Origin: an uncultured Spirochaetales bacterium
GTDB lineage: Bacteria > Spirochaetota > Spirochaetia > Sphaerochaetales > Sphaerochaetaceae
Direction: 5' to 3'
Assembly (NCBI GenBank): GCA_949300325.1
Contig: CASGDQ010000028.1
Location: 1 to 64,000, forward strand
Length of the DNA stretch: 64,000 bases
Shown: piece after piece, positions 17,539-25,653 of the stretch
How positions within the stretch are numbered: position 1 is the first letter of the stretch
Layout of the letters: every line of letters begins with the position of its first letter
Notes under the pieces: generated by a model
What the model was told of the DNA's origin: nothing
The model's input: the letters and a program-made list of their open reading frames with translations, nothing else
Database searches by the model: none
Made by a program: the position numbers and the translations under genes

Positions 17539-18657
17539 ATGGACGATAAGAATAAGAGCAATGTCAACAGCGATATAGAGGAAAAGGCAAAGAGCCTTTC
17601 GGAGCTCCAGGAGGAGAAATTAAGGGCGGCTTATGCAAGGAAAAAGAGGCGCAAGAGGATCAAGAGCCTTATCGGATGGCTCATCGTAATAGTCATTTTC
17701 GCCGTCCTCTTTATCATGTATACGCAGTATCAGGCCGACAGGGCCGCCAAGCTTGCCGAGGCGAATAAGACGATCACCAAGGAAACGACTGTATATGAGA
17801 CGGAATATTCCGTAACGATCGATATATCCGGCTATGTCGAGGCTTACGATATACAAGAGGCGAAGTTCAGGTCTACGGGCTCTGTGACGGGTGTATATGT
17901 CGAAGAAGGTGATGAGGTTAAAAAAGGCCAGCTGCTTGCTTCGATCGACAATACAAGCCAGGAAGCTTCGCTGCAGAGCATACGCAACCAGATAGAAGAG
18001 GCTGAGCTGAACGGGTCGCAGAAGCAGCTTGAGCTGCTGCGCCTTCAGGAGAAGAACGCTCTCAACAACCTCGATTATACGAACATATATGCGAATTTCG
18101 ACGGCATAATCACCAGTGTGGATGTTTCTGCAGGCGACTATTTCGAGGCGGGATCATCCACAGTGCTCACCCTTGTGGATATTTCGAAGCTCAAGGCCAA
18201 GGTGGAGGTCGATGAAATAGACATGCAGTATGTCAAGGAAGGGATGGAAGCGGATCTCACGTTTGACAGCATGCCGGGCCATCCTCTCAAGGCGCGGATT
18301 TCCTATGTGCCGATGCTCGGCCGTTATTCTTCTTCCGGAATCGGTGTTGTCGATGTCGAGCTGACGATAGATGATCCTCCAGAAAACCTCATTCCAGGTT
18401 TCTCTTTCGAAGGAAACATCAATGTAGACGGACAGGTAAAGATGCTGATCGTGCCTCAGGCTGCGGTCAAGACCGAACGCGGAGGAGCCACATCCGTAAG
18501 AAGAAAGACCTCCACAGGGGAGGAAAAGGTCAATGTGAGCGTGAAGTATCTCGGAGAAAACCTCGTGCAGATCGTATCTGACAATATCAAGGCCGGCGAT
18601 ATCCTCATATATGATGCAAAGAGCAACAGCAACAGCATGATGCCGTTCATGAGGTAG
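17539..18657 (+). CDS. MacA/HlyD-type periplasmic adaptor
   Basis: This protein of about 372 residues starts at ATG 17539 behind AGGTGG; a GTG three codons earlier is open. A charged cytosolic N-terminus of about 40 residues (KARAKKRRKR type) precedes one transmembrane helix (IGWLIVIVIFAVLFIMY). Lipoyl-like halves (VTGVYVEEGDEVKKGQLLASID and FDGIITSVDVSAGDYFEAG) flank a short coiled-coil, and a beta-barrel plus membrane-proximal domain follows. It links the inner-membrane ABC pump to the TolC-like channel. Confidence 0.9.
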   Translation: MDDKNKSNVNSDIEEKAKSLSELQEEKLRAAYARKKRRKRIKSLIGWLIVIVIFAVLFIMYTQYQADRAAKLAEANKTITKETTVYETEYSVTIDISGYVEAYDIQEAKFRSTGSVTGVYVEEGDEVKKGQLLASIDNTSQEASLQSIRNQIEEAELNGSQKQLELLRLQEKNALNNLDYTNIYANFDGIITSVDVSAGDYFEAGSSTVLTLVDISKLKAKVEVDEIDMQYVKEGMEADLTFDSMPGHPLKARISYVPMLGRYSSSGIGVVDVELTIDDPPENLIPGFSFEGNINVDGQVKMLIVPQAAVKTERGGATSVRRKTSTGEEKVNVSVKYLGENLVQIVSDNIKAGDILIYDAKSNSNSMMPFMR

Positions 18658-18660
18658 CAC

Positions 18661-19359
18661 ATGACCGATAACGTTATAGAGATCTTGGATGTCAGAAGAT
18701 ATTATCTTGTCGGCGACTTTGTGGTCCGTGCGCTTGATGGTATCAATCTGAACATACCCCGTGGCGCATTTACAGCCATCATGGGGCCTTCAGGGTCGGG
18801 CAAGTCGACGCTTATGAACATGATCGGCTGTCTGGACAGCCCTACAAGCGGGCTCGTTTCCATCGATGGAGAGGTTACCAATGCGATGGATGAGGCCGAG
18901 CTTGCCGTGGTTAGGAACCATAAGGTGGGATTCGTATTCCAGCAGTTCAATCTCCTTTCGAAGCTGAATGCGCTTGAGAATGTTATGACGCCCTTGCTTT
19001 ATTCCGGAGGGATAACAGGCAAGGAAAGGAAGGAAAGGGCGGAATACCTTTTGGAGCGCGTTGGCCTGAAGGACAGGATGAAGCATGTTCCATCGGAGCT
19101 TTCAGGAGGACAGAAGCAGAGGGTTGCGATCGCCAGGGCTTTGGTCAACAACCCTTCAATACTTCTTGCGGATGAGCCTACGGGAGCTTTGGATACTAAG
19201 ACGGGCGACCAGATAATGAGTCTTTTCATGGATTTGAATGAGGAAGGACGCACAATCGTCTTTGTCACGCATGACCGCGGACTTGGTCTCAGATGCCGGA
19301 ACCAGGTGTACATCCGCGATGGGAAGATAGTGGATTACGATGTTTTTAGAGAATATTAA
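18661..19359 (+). CDS. MacB-type ABC exporter ATPase (LolD/MacB family)
   Basis: This 232-residue ATPase has Walker A GPSGSGKST, Q-loop FQQFNLL, signature LSGGQKQRVAIARAL, Walker B ILLADEPTGALD and the H-loop VFVTHD. It belongs to the MacB/FtsE/LolD group, which drives mechanotransmission rather than direct transport. It starts three bases after the adaptor stop and overlaps the permease gene by 20 bases. In classical MacB the ATPase and permease are one polypeptide; here they are separate. Confidence 0.93.
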   Translation: MTDNVIEILDVRRYYLVGDFVVRALDGINLNIPRGAFTAIMGPSGSGKSTLMNMIGCLDSPTSGLVSIDGEVTNAMDEAELAVVRNHKVGFVFQQFNLLSKLNALENVMTPLLYSGGITGKERKERAEYLLERVGLKDRMKHVPSELSGGQKQRVAIARALVNNPSILLADEPTGALDTKTGDQIMSLFMDLNEEGRTIVFVTHDRGLGLRCRNQVYIRDGKIVDYDVFREY

Positions 19360-20524
19360 GCTTGCACTCTCATCGATGTACCATAACAAGATGAGGACGA
19401 TGTTGTCGCTTCTGGGAATCGTAATCGGAGTCGGAAGCGTGGTGGCCATCATGAATCTCGGCGAGAGTGCGACCAAGAGCATGAACGAATCGATGGCGAT
19501 AAGCGGCATCGATATGGTGACCATAATGCCGATGGGCAGCGCCAGGGAGCTGCAGATTTTCGATGAGTCCTTCGGGTCTGTCCTCATGCAGAACGTTGCT
19601 GGAATCGATCAGGTTATTCCTGTTGCAAACATGCCTGCGAATATCCGAAACGGACAGGAAATAAAGCAGGGGACCGTAAATGGCGTATACTCCTCTTATT
19701 TCGATGTTAATAACCTGGAGTTGATGGATGGGGAGTTTTTCACTGCTCAGGACAACATAAACAGGCGCCAGGTTGTGGTTCTGGGCAGCACCTTGGCCTC
19801 GGAGCTGTTTCCTGTCGGATCTCCGGTCGGACAGTATGTCTCGATTTTCCGCCAGCAGGCGAAGAGCTATCTTGTCGTAGGTGTGCTTGCTGAGAGGAAC
19901 GATACGCTTGGAAACAGTTACGACAGGGCATGCTTCATCCCTTACAATACATACGACCAGCGCCTGAGACGGGTCACGATGCCGAATACATATTCAGTAA
20001 AGGTGAGCGAAGGGACCAACGCAATAACCGTTGCCGACGATGTCGAGGACTATCTTATGCAGATGCTTGGGGATGACGAGTATTTCATGGTCTATTCCCC
20101 CGCCTCGATAGTCGAGATGAGCAATGAGATCATGTCGACTTTTACAATATTCCTTTCGTGCATAGCGGGCATTTCCCTTGTTGTCGGCGGAATAGGAATA
20201 ATGAACATCATGCTCGTTTCCGTTGTGGAAAGGACCCGGGAGATCGGCATAAGAAAGGCTCTTGGCGCCACCCCCAGGACCATCCAGGGGCAATTTCTAG
20301 TAGAATCGATAACTTTGACGCTTTTGGGCGGCTTCATCGGAATTTTGTTGGGAGCTTTTTTGAGTTATGTGGTATCATCATTCGCAGGATGGTCAATGTA
20401 TCTGAGCTGGAAAGCGGTTTTGCTTGCCTTGGGCTTCTCGACTTTCGTCGGTGTGTTCTTCGGCTGGTACCCTGCGCTCAAGGCCGCCGCCTTGGATCCT
20501 ATCGAATCGTTGAGCCATGAATGA
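19340..20524 (+). CDS. MacB-type ABC exporter permease
   Basis: This 394-residue permease has four transmembrane helices: one at about residues 20-42 (MLSLLGIVIGVGSVVAIM), then a large periplasmic MacB-PCD domain, then three C-terminal helices (FLSCIAGISLVVGGIGIMNIMLVSVVERTREIG is the conserved FtsX segment, cited here in parts). With the ATPase, adaptor and TolC-like gene it forms a complete MacAB-TolC-type machine. Substrates of such pumps include peptides, lipids and antibiotics; none can be named from sequence. Confidence 0.92.
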   Translation: MFLENIKLALSSMYHNKMRTMLSLLGIVIGVGSVVAIMNLGESATKSMNESMAISGIDMVTIMPMGSARELQIFDESFGSVLMQNVAGIDQVIPVANMPANIRNGQEIKQGTVNGVYSSYFDVNNLELMDGEFFTAQDNINRRQVVVLGSTLASELFPVGSPVGQYVSIFRQQAKSYLVVGVLAERNDTLGNSYDRACFIPYNTYDQRLRRVTMPNTYSVKVSEGTNAITVADDVEDYLMQMLGDDEYFMVYSPASIVEMSNEIMSTFTIFLSCIAGISLVVGGIGIMNIMLVSVVERTREIGIRKALGATPRTIQGQFLVESITLTLLGGFIGILLGAFLSYVVSSFAGWSMYLSWKAVLLALGFSTFVGVFFGWYPALKAAALDPIESLSHE

Positions 20525-20527
20525 TGT

Positions 20528-21868
20528 ATGTCTGCCAAGAAGAAGGAAAGGATAAGAAAGAGAGTGAAGGTCCGAGATCTGTTCGGACATGAGAAAAGAG
20601 AGCGTCTGCTCTTGTCGGCCGGTCTGGGTATTGTTTTCATAGCCCTGATCGGCCTTACTGTCTTTCTGTCTGCTTCATTGCTCTCCTTGGCCAGGCTTGA
20701 GATGGAAAATACTGTGGAGAGGGCATTCAATGATGTCATTCTCGCCCTTCAGGATAATGCTGTCCAGATAGGCTCGGTGATGAGCGAGAACGATATACTC
20801 GGGGTAGGCATATATTCCGGATACGGCAATCTCCTATACTCTGTGGGGCCTGTTTACAGCAGGCTTCCGCTCACTGAATTCCAAAATCTGGAGCGGGATC
20901 CGGTCACCAATTCCATTACGAATTACAACAGCAGCACGGATACCATGGAGTATATCAGGTTCTCGAATCAGGCGGTGATCCCTTCCAGCCAGAGCCTCCT
21001 GATGCCTTCCGGCGATTCGTTTGTCAATTTCCCGAACATAATCTACCTTTCCTTTGATGGCAGCGAGTACAACAGGAAAATCATAAGGCTCCGATTGATG
21101 TTCTTCTCTGCGATTGCCTTGATATTCGCCTTCTTGTGCATGGTGCTGCGCATTTCAAGACAAAACAGGAAATACAAGCAGCAGCTGATCAGGCAGGAAA
21201 GCCTTGTGAGCCTTGGACAGGCGGCACGCACGCTTACCCATGAGATAAAGAACCCTCTTTCTGCAATCACATTGCAGCTGGCTCTCTTGAAAAGGAGCTT
21301 GGGCAAGGAGAATCTTGAAGATCTGAAAGTCATCGAGAACGAGACCCAGCGGCTGATACAGCTTACGAACAAGGTATCGGATTTCCTGCGCAATCCTTTG
21401 GGACAGCCGGAATATATCGATTTGGTGGAGAGCATACAGAGGCTTTTCCCGCTGTTTGATAATGATATCAGATGGATAGGCTCCTCTGTGGACAAGGCTA
21501 TGATATATTTCGACAGGGAAAGGCTGAGGAGCATTTTTGAGAATATATTGAAAAATGCCATTGAGGCCTGCGAGGGGAGCAAGGTCGATGTGGAGGTTGA
21601 GATAACCCGCTCCAAACGCGGCCGTTTCCACGTTTTTGTCCGCGATCGGGGCTGCGGGATCAAGGCGGAGGACGAAAAGAAGATATTCGATCCGTTCTTC
21701 ACCACGAAGATACATGGATCCGGCATAGGATTGTCCATCACCCGGCAGTTCTTGGCCGCAGGAGGAGGGGAGCTCTGTTTTAAAAAACGCGATGGCGGAG
21801 GTACGATCGTCGAGGTCATAATACCTGAGGCCGCGCGTGGAGAGGATTATGAAGATACTGGTTTGTGA
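20528..21868 (+). CDS. Sensor histidine kinase
   Basis: This 446-residue kinase has a transmembrane helix near residue 35, an extracytoplasmic sensor of about 130 residues and a second helix near 180-200. The dimerisation H-box is LTHEIKNPLSAI, and the catalytic domain carries N box NILKNAIEA, G1 DRGCGI, F box DPFFTT and G2 GSGIGLSI. This is an NtrB/ZraS-like architecture. It follows the exporter permease by three bases and overlaps the response regulator by 20 bases, so it probably senses an envelope signal related to the exporter. Confidence 0.92.
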   Translation: MSAKKKERIRKRVKVRDLFGHEKRERLLLSAGLGIVFIALIGLTVFLSASLLSLARLEMENTVERAFNDVILALQDNAVQIGSVMSENDILGVGIYSGYGNLLYSVGPVYSRLPLTEFQNLERDPVTNSITNYNSSTDTMEYIRFSNQAVIPSSQSLLMPSGDSFVNFPNIIYLSFDGSEYNRKIIRLRLMFFSAIALIFAFLCMVLRISRQNRKYKQQLIRQESLVSLGQAARTLTHEIKNPLSAITLQLALLKRSLGKENLEDLKVIENETQRLIQLTNKVSDFLRNPLGQPEYIDLVESIQRLFPLFDNDIRWIGSSVDKAMIYFDRERLRSIFENILKNAIEACEGSKVDVEVEITRSKRGRFHVFVRDRGCGIKAEDEKKIFDPFFTTKIHGSGIGLSITRQFLAAGGGELCFKKRDGGGTIVEVIIPEAARGEDYEDTGL

Positions 21869-23192
21869 TGATGAAGAGAATATCCGCAATCTTTTGAAAA
21901 GATTTTTCTCCCTTGACGGGATAGAGTGCGATACTGCCGAGAACGGGCTGAGCGCGCAGAGGATCCTCAGGGAAAGCCATTTCGATGCAATGGTGGTGGA
22001 TCTGCGCATGCCTGGGCTTGACGGGCTTGAGCTTATCAGATGGCTCAGGAGGGAAGGCTTCAGGATGCCTGTGGTCATGATAAGCGCCCATGGGGATATA
22101 GCCGATGCGGTGACTGCGCTGAAGGAAGGGGCGCAGGATTATATCGTAAAGCCATTTGATCCTGAGGAGCTTACAATCAGGATAAAACAGCTGGTCGAGG
22201 CGAGAAATCTCAAGGATCTGGTCGAATCGGAAAGCTCCAGAAGCAGCGAGCTGATCGGAGAGAGCGCCGGAATGCTCAAGATAAAGGAGATAATCGCAAA
22301 GATTTCCCCCTCCCAGGCGACGGTGCTGATAACAGGCGAGAGCGGCACCGGCAAGGAGGTCGTTGCAAGGGAAATCCATAAGACCAGCCCACAGAAGGAT
22401 GGTCCTTTTGTGCCTATAAACATAGGCGGGGTGCCGGAGAATCTCCTTGAAAGCGAACTCTTCGGATATGAAAAGGGTGCCTTTACAGGAGCGGGTAGCA
22501 GAAAGACCGGCCTGTTTGAGCTCGCTTCCGGCGGCACGCTGTTTTTGGATGAGATAGGCGATATGCCGTTGTCGCTCCAGGTCAAGATACTGCGAGTGCT
22601 GCAGGAAAAGAAGATAACCCGTCTCGGCGGTACGGAGCAGATGCCGATCAATGCAAGGATCATTGCTGCAACCAACAAGGATCTTGAGGAGATGGTGAGA
22701 AACGGAAAATTCAGGGAAGACCTGTTCTATCGCTTGAATGTGGTCAGGATACGTATTCCTGCTCTGCGTGAAAGGAGCGAGGATATACCGCTGCTTGCCG
22801 CATACATAATAAAGAATCTCAATAGGGAGATGGGCGGTAAGATAACCGGCTTCACGACTGAGGCCATAGAGGCTTTGAAGAAGCATGATTTTTACGGCAA
22901 TGTCCGGGAACTGGAAAACATCCTTGAGAGGGCCTGCATATTCTCAGACAGCGATGTAATAGATGCTGGTGATTTGGATCTCAGGAGCTCTGTGTACAAA
23001 TCCGGCATGAAGCAGACGGCAGAAATACAGGAAGCGGGGGCGGAAGCGAGATCGCTCAGGGATATGGAAAGGGAAGCGATCATCTGCGCTCTGCACCGAT
23101 GGGAAGGAAATCGTACAAAGGCGGCAGAGGAGCTTGGAATTTCCAGGCGCACCCTTATTTCGAAGATAAGCGAATATTCGATAGGTCTTTGA
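21849..23192 (+). CDS. NtrC-family sigma-54 response regulator
   Basis: This 447-residue protein starts at ATG 21849 (MKILVCDDEEN) behind GGAGAGGA. The receiver domain has the phospho-Asp in VVDLRMPG near residue 52. The AAA+ domain has Walker A GESGTGKE and the sigma-54 contact loop GAFTGA. The C-terminal Fis-type helix-turn-helix is KAAEELGISRRTL. It should activate sigma-54 promoters once phosphorylated by the adjacent kinase. I see no convincing -24/-12 promoter in the window, so its targets may lie elsewhere. Confidence 0.94.
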   Translation: MKILVCDDEENIRNLLKRFFSLDGIECDTAENGLSAQRILRESHFDAMVVDLRMPGLDGLELIRWLRREGFRMPVVMISAHGDIADAVTALKEGAQDYIVKPFDPEELTIRIKQLVEARNLKDLVESESSRSSELIGESAGMLKIKEIIAKISPSQATVLITGESGTGKEVVAREIHKTSPQKDGPFVPINIGGVPENLLESELFGYEKGAFTGAGSRKTGLFELASGGTLFLDEIGDMPLSLQVKILRVLQEKKITRLGGTEQMPINARIIAATNKDLEEMVRNGKFREDLFYRLNVVRIRIPALRERSEDIPLLAAYIIKNLNREMGGKITGFTTEAIEALKKHDFYGNVRELENILERACIFSDSDVIDAGDLDLRSSVYKSGMKQTAEIQEAGAEARSLRDMEREAIICALHRWEGNRTKAAEELGISRRTLISKISEYSIGL

Positions 23193-23229
23193 AAAGATAT
23201 ATAAAACCGGTTGATAGGTCAGATTTTTA

Positions 23230-23293
23230 TTTCCTGCCTTAGCCTCTTATATTCTAATTTCTTAATGTGAGGTTAAGGAAAGGAAATTTTTTG
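23230..23293 (+). terminator. Long imperfect terminator of the exporter operon
   Basis: The arms TTTCCT, CCTTA and CCTC (23230 onward) pair with GAGG, TAAGG and AGGAAA (ending 23286), followed by TTTTTT. The T-tract runs straight into the next promoter. Confidence 0.65.
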
Positions 23294-23321
23294 TTGATAT
23301 ATATCAAACGTTTGATATAAT
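23294..23321 (+). promoter_or_regulatory. Promoter with LacI-type operator before the phosphoesterase gene
   Basis: TTGATA (23294-23299) and TATAAT (23316-23321) are spaced by 16 bases. The spacer holds a perfect 20-bp palindrome (23300-23319) with core ATATCAAACGTTTGATAT, a LacI-family operator. Bound repressor would block polymerase. Confidence 0.85.
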
Positions 23322-23344
23322 ATTTATGTTATACGGGGCCTTTT

Positions 23345-24091
23345 ATGAAAATACTGCTCATTTCCGATATTCATAGCAATAAGCAAGCCCTGGATGCCGT
23401 TCTTGCATCCGAATCGGGCTTCGATCTTTTAGTCTGCGCAGGGGATCTTGTGGACTACGGCACCAACCCTTCGTACGTCGTCGATTATTTTAGAAACCGC
23501 ACAGAGCCTACTGTGCTTGTGCATGGAAACCATGATACGCACCTTGTGGAATGCTACAACACAAACGAGTACCTGCAGGTATCCGGAAAGAGCTACAAGT
23601 GGATACACCATAATTGCGAGCGGCTTGACAGGTCTCGTGTAAACTATATCGCATCGCTTCCAACCCATCTCGTATTTTCTGCTGACGGCTGGGATTATCT
23701 GATCCAGCATCAATATGATCAATCCTATGGGGTGATAGAAAGCCGATATCAGTTCGATTCCTATTGGAATGAGCATGCCCATACTAAGGCGGATAGGCGC
23801 AGGATGATCTTCGGGCATTCTCACCGCCAGTGCCGCCATATACTCTGGGATGGGATGGAATGGCTGAATCCTGGAAGCATTTCATATAGGCGTCCTGATG
23901 ATCCCGATAAGAGTGCGAACTACATGGTGATAAACGACGGGAATGTGGAGTTCAAAAGCCTTTGCTACGACAGAAGCGTCCAGCTTGCCGAGGCTGAGGC
24001 GTTTAAAAAGTCCGGACAGATGATGGATACCGAGATCCAGGATTTCATGTTTTTCTTCGGAAATGCCAGGACCTCCAGAGATCCGCTGTGA
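23345..24091 (+). CDS. Calcineurin-like metallophosphoesterase
   Basis: This 248-residue protein has all dimetal motifs in order: SDIHSN, CAGDLVDYG, HGNHD, then GHSH and the final Pro-Gly-Ser loop (NPGSISY). It is of the YfcE/MJ0936-like cytosolic phosphodiesterase group, longer than minimal members. Its promoter is covered by a LacI-type operator that matches those of the neighbouring sugar transporter and of lacI, so it belongs to the sugar regulon. The substrate is unknown; a phosphorylated sugar metabolite is a guess. Confidence 0.88.
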   Translation: MKILLISDIHSNKQALDAVLASESGFDLLVCAGDLVDYGTNPSYVVDYFRNRTEPTVLVHGNHDTHLVECYNTNEYLQVSGKSYKWIHHNCERLDRSRVNYIASLPTHLVFSADGWDYLIQHQYDQSYGVIESRYQFDSYWNEHAHTKADRRRMIFGHSHRQCRHILWDGMEWLNPGSISYRRPDDPDKSANYMVINDGNVEFKSLCYDRSVQLAEAEAFKKSGQMMDTEIQDFMFFFGNARTSRDPL

Positions 24092-24106
24092 TATGAAACA
24101 AAAATG

Positions 24107-24122
24107 TAACAAACGTTTGTTA
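24107..24122. promoter_or_regulatory. LacI-type operator upstream of the sugar transporter promoter
   Basis: TAACAAACGTTTGTTA is a perfect 16-bp palindrome with the central AAACGTTT of the site at 23300. It ends 8 bases before the -35 box. Confidence 0.75.
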
Positions 24123-24130
24123 TATTTTTC

Positions 24131-24158
24131 TTGACAATCAGCAGACGTGGTTTATACT
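24131..24158 (+). promoter_or_regulatory. Strong promoter of the sugar transporter operon
   Basis: A perfect TTGACA (24131-24136), a 16-base spacer and TATACT (24153-24158). It is flanked by the operators at 24107 and 24199, which could allow looping repression. Confidence 0.8.
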
Positions 24159-24198
24159 TGAAGGTGAAGTAGCTGAAAGGGTGTTTTTATTGAACATT

Positions 24199-24216
24199 AT
24201 GTTAAGCGCTTAATAT
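24199..24216. promoter_or_regulatory. Second LacI-type operator in the transporter leader
   Basis: ATGTTAAGCGCTTAATAT has a perfect 12-bp core TTAAGCGCTTAA. It lies in the transcribed leader, just before AAGGAG and the ATG, and resembles the sites at 29403 and 35623. Confidence 0.65.
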
Positions 24217-24232
24217 ACAGAAGGAGAGATAT

Positions 24233-25513
24233 ATGAAAAAGATTTGTGTATTACTACTCGTTGCACTGATTGCACTCGTTCCTGTCCTTGCTAACGGATC
24301 AAAGGAAGAGGCCAAGGCCGCGCCTTCCAGCATCAAAGTCTGGGTGAGCAGCGGATCCGAAGATGGCGTTTATAAGCAGGTTTTCGATAACCTTGAGAAA
24401 TCTGTTGGCATAACCATCATCGATGAGTATTATCCGAAGGACGAGCTTGATTCCAAGCTTCAGGTCGCACCGCTTGTAGGAGACACTCCTGACCTGGTTG
24501 TAGCCGATTACCTCATGATCCCCGCTTATTACGAAGCCGGGCTGATCAATCCTGTGGAATCCTACATGTCCGACGAGCTCAAGGCTGACCTCATCCCATC
24601 GGTTGAAGTTGAGACCACATATGCGGGACATACTGTATCCATGGCTCAGTTCGATGCTGGAATGGGACTCTGGGCAAATAAGTCGATGCTCGAAGATGCC
24701 GGCATAAGGATTCCTACTACATATTCTGATGCATGGACGAAGGCCGAATTCGAGGATGCTCTCAAGAAGCTCAAGGCAAATGGTGTCGAGTATCCGCTTT
24801 ACATCAGGCAGAACAAGCCGGCTTCCCTTTATTTCCAGTACATGCCGTTCCTCGCATCTTTCGGCGGTGAATATCTTGACGAGGATACGATGCTCACTGA
24901 CGGCGCTCTTAATAGCGAGGGGACCATCAAGGCTTTCGAGTATCTTTCCTGGATGGTCAGCGAAGGATATATCAACGGCAAGTGCGATTACGAGAACGGT
25001 TTCTATGAAAGGAAAGAAAGCGCATTGGCTCTTCTCGGACACTGGAAGTATACCGACCATGTGAATTTCCTTGGCGACGATGCCATCATCATCCCGTGAC
25101 CGGATCTTGGGAATGGTGTCTTCACCTGTTCTGGATCTACTGTGTGGGCTATGACGACTGCCGCAGTCGAGAATGGTGTCGATGATATCGTTTACCAGAT
25201 CATGGAAGGCGCTCTTTCTCCTGAGAATATCCTGATCGTAACTAATTTCAACGGCGCAATCCCTTCAAGAAAGTCCGTAATGGATCAGGTGCCTGAGCTT
25301 CAGGAAGGTGGAAGGCTCTATCTTTACAGAGAGCAGCTTGAAGCTGGCATCTCGGTTCTCAGGCCGCTTACACCTGCACATATGACAATCTACAACACGA
25401 TGCAGTCCGTTTATGCGGATATCATCGGAGGCGCCGATCCTGCATCAACGCTTGAGAAGGCTTCCAAGAGCATCGATGAGGTCATTGTTGAAAACGGTTG
25501 GAATAATATCTGA
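24233..25513 (+). pseudogene. Sugar ABC transporter substrate-binding protein interrupted by in-frame TGA
   Basis: The gene encodes a family 1 extracellular solute-binding protein: a signal peptide with a likely lipobox-free end (PVLANGSKEE), then a periplasmic domain. Codon 289 is TGA (25097-25099), splitting it into 288 residues and a remainder. Reading continues in the same frame without a shift, from PDLGNG through SGSTVWAM to the normal C-terminus at 25513; ATG at 25151 or GTG at 25142 could restart. The joined length of about 426 residues is normal for the family. TGA is a regular stop in many genes here. It may be a recent nonsense mutation, a sequence error, or recoding. The neighbours are two permeases; the ATPase must come from elsewhere. 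Confidence 0.8.
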
Positions 25514-25523
25514 TTGCAGATAG

Positions 25524-25555
25524 CCATGGCAGCAGATATGCCATGGTTTTTTCTT
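25524..25555 (+). terminator. Intercistronic terminator/attenuator
   Basis: An 8-bp stem (CCATGGCA / TGCCATGG) with a 7-base loop and TTTTTTCTT. It lies between the binding protein and the permeases and could keep binding-protein mRNA in excess, as in other sugar operons. Confidence 0.8.
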
Positions 25556-25559
25556 ATTG

Positions 25560-25653
25560 ATACCGTACTGTCTGAGGCTTTCCCGCCTTGGACAGCATCG
25601 GTTGCTGAAAACCGGCGTTTAAAATAGCAAACGCCAAAATGGGGATACGGTAT
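25560..25653 (+). ncRNA. Candidate three-hairpin structured leader before the permease genes
   Basis: An 8-bp closing stem pairs 25560-25567 (ATACCGTA) with 25646-25653 (TACGGTAT). Inside are three hairpins: 25568-25595 (11 bp with two G-U pairs), about 25599-25614 (CGGTT/AACCG) and 25614-25635 (GGCGTTT/AAACGCC). The 3' closing strand includes the first two bases of the permease ATG and lies just after its GGGG ribosome site. The layout resembles a translation-controlling RNA switch or a processing site. It does not match a riboswitch class I recognise. Confidence 0.5.

Noticed and set aside
21043-22886. Long minus-strand open frames opposite the histidine kinase and NtrC regulator
   Set aside because: They are antisense to strongly conserved domains, have no recognisable motifs, and arise from codon bias of the plus-strand genes.
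25097-25099. TGA read as tryptophan (alternative genetic code)
   Set aside because: TGA is the normal terminator of many intact genes in the window, for example those ending at 21868, 23192 and 43540.
25560-25653. tRNA-like cloverleaf
   Set aside because: Three arms on a closing stem were tempting, but the first hairpin stacks with no linker, arm lengths are wrong and the T-loop GTTCRA sequence is missing.
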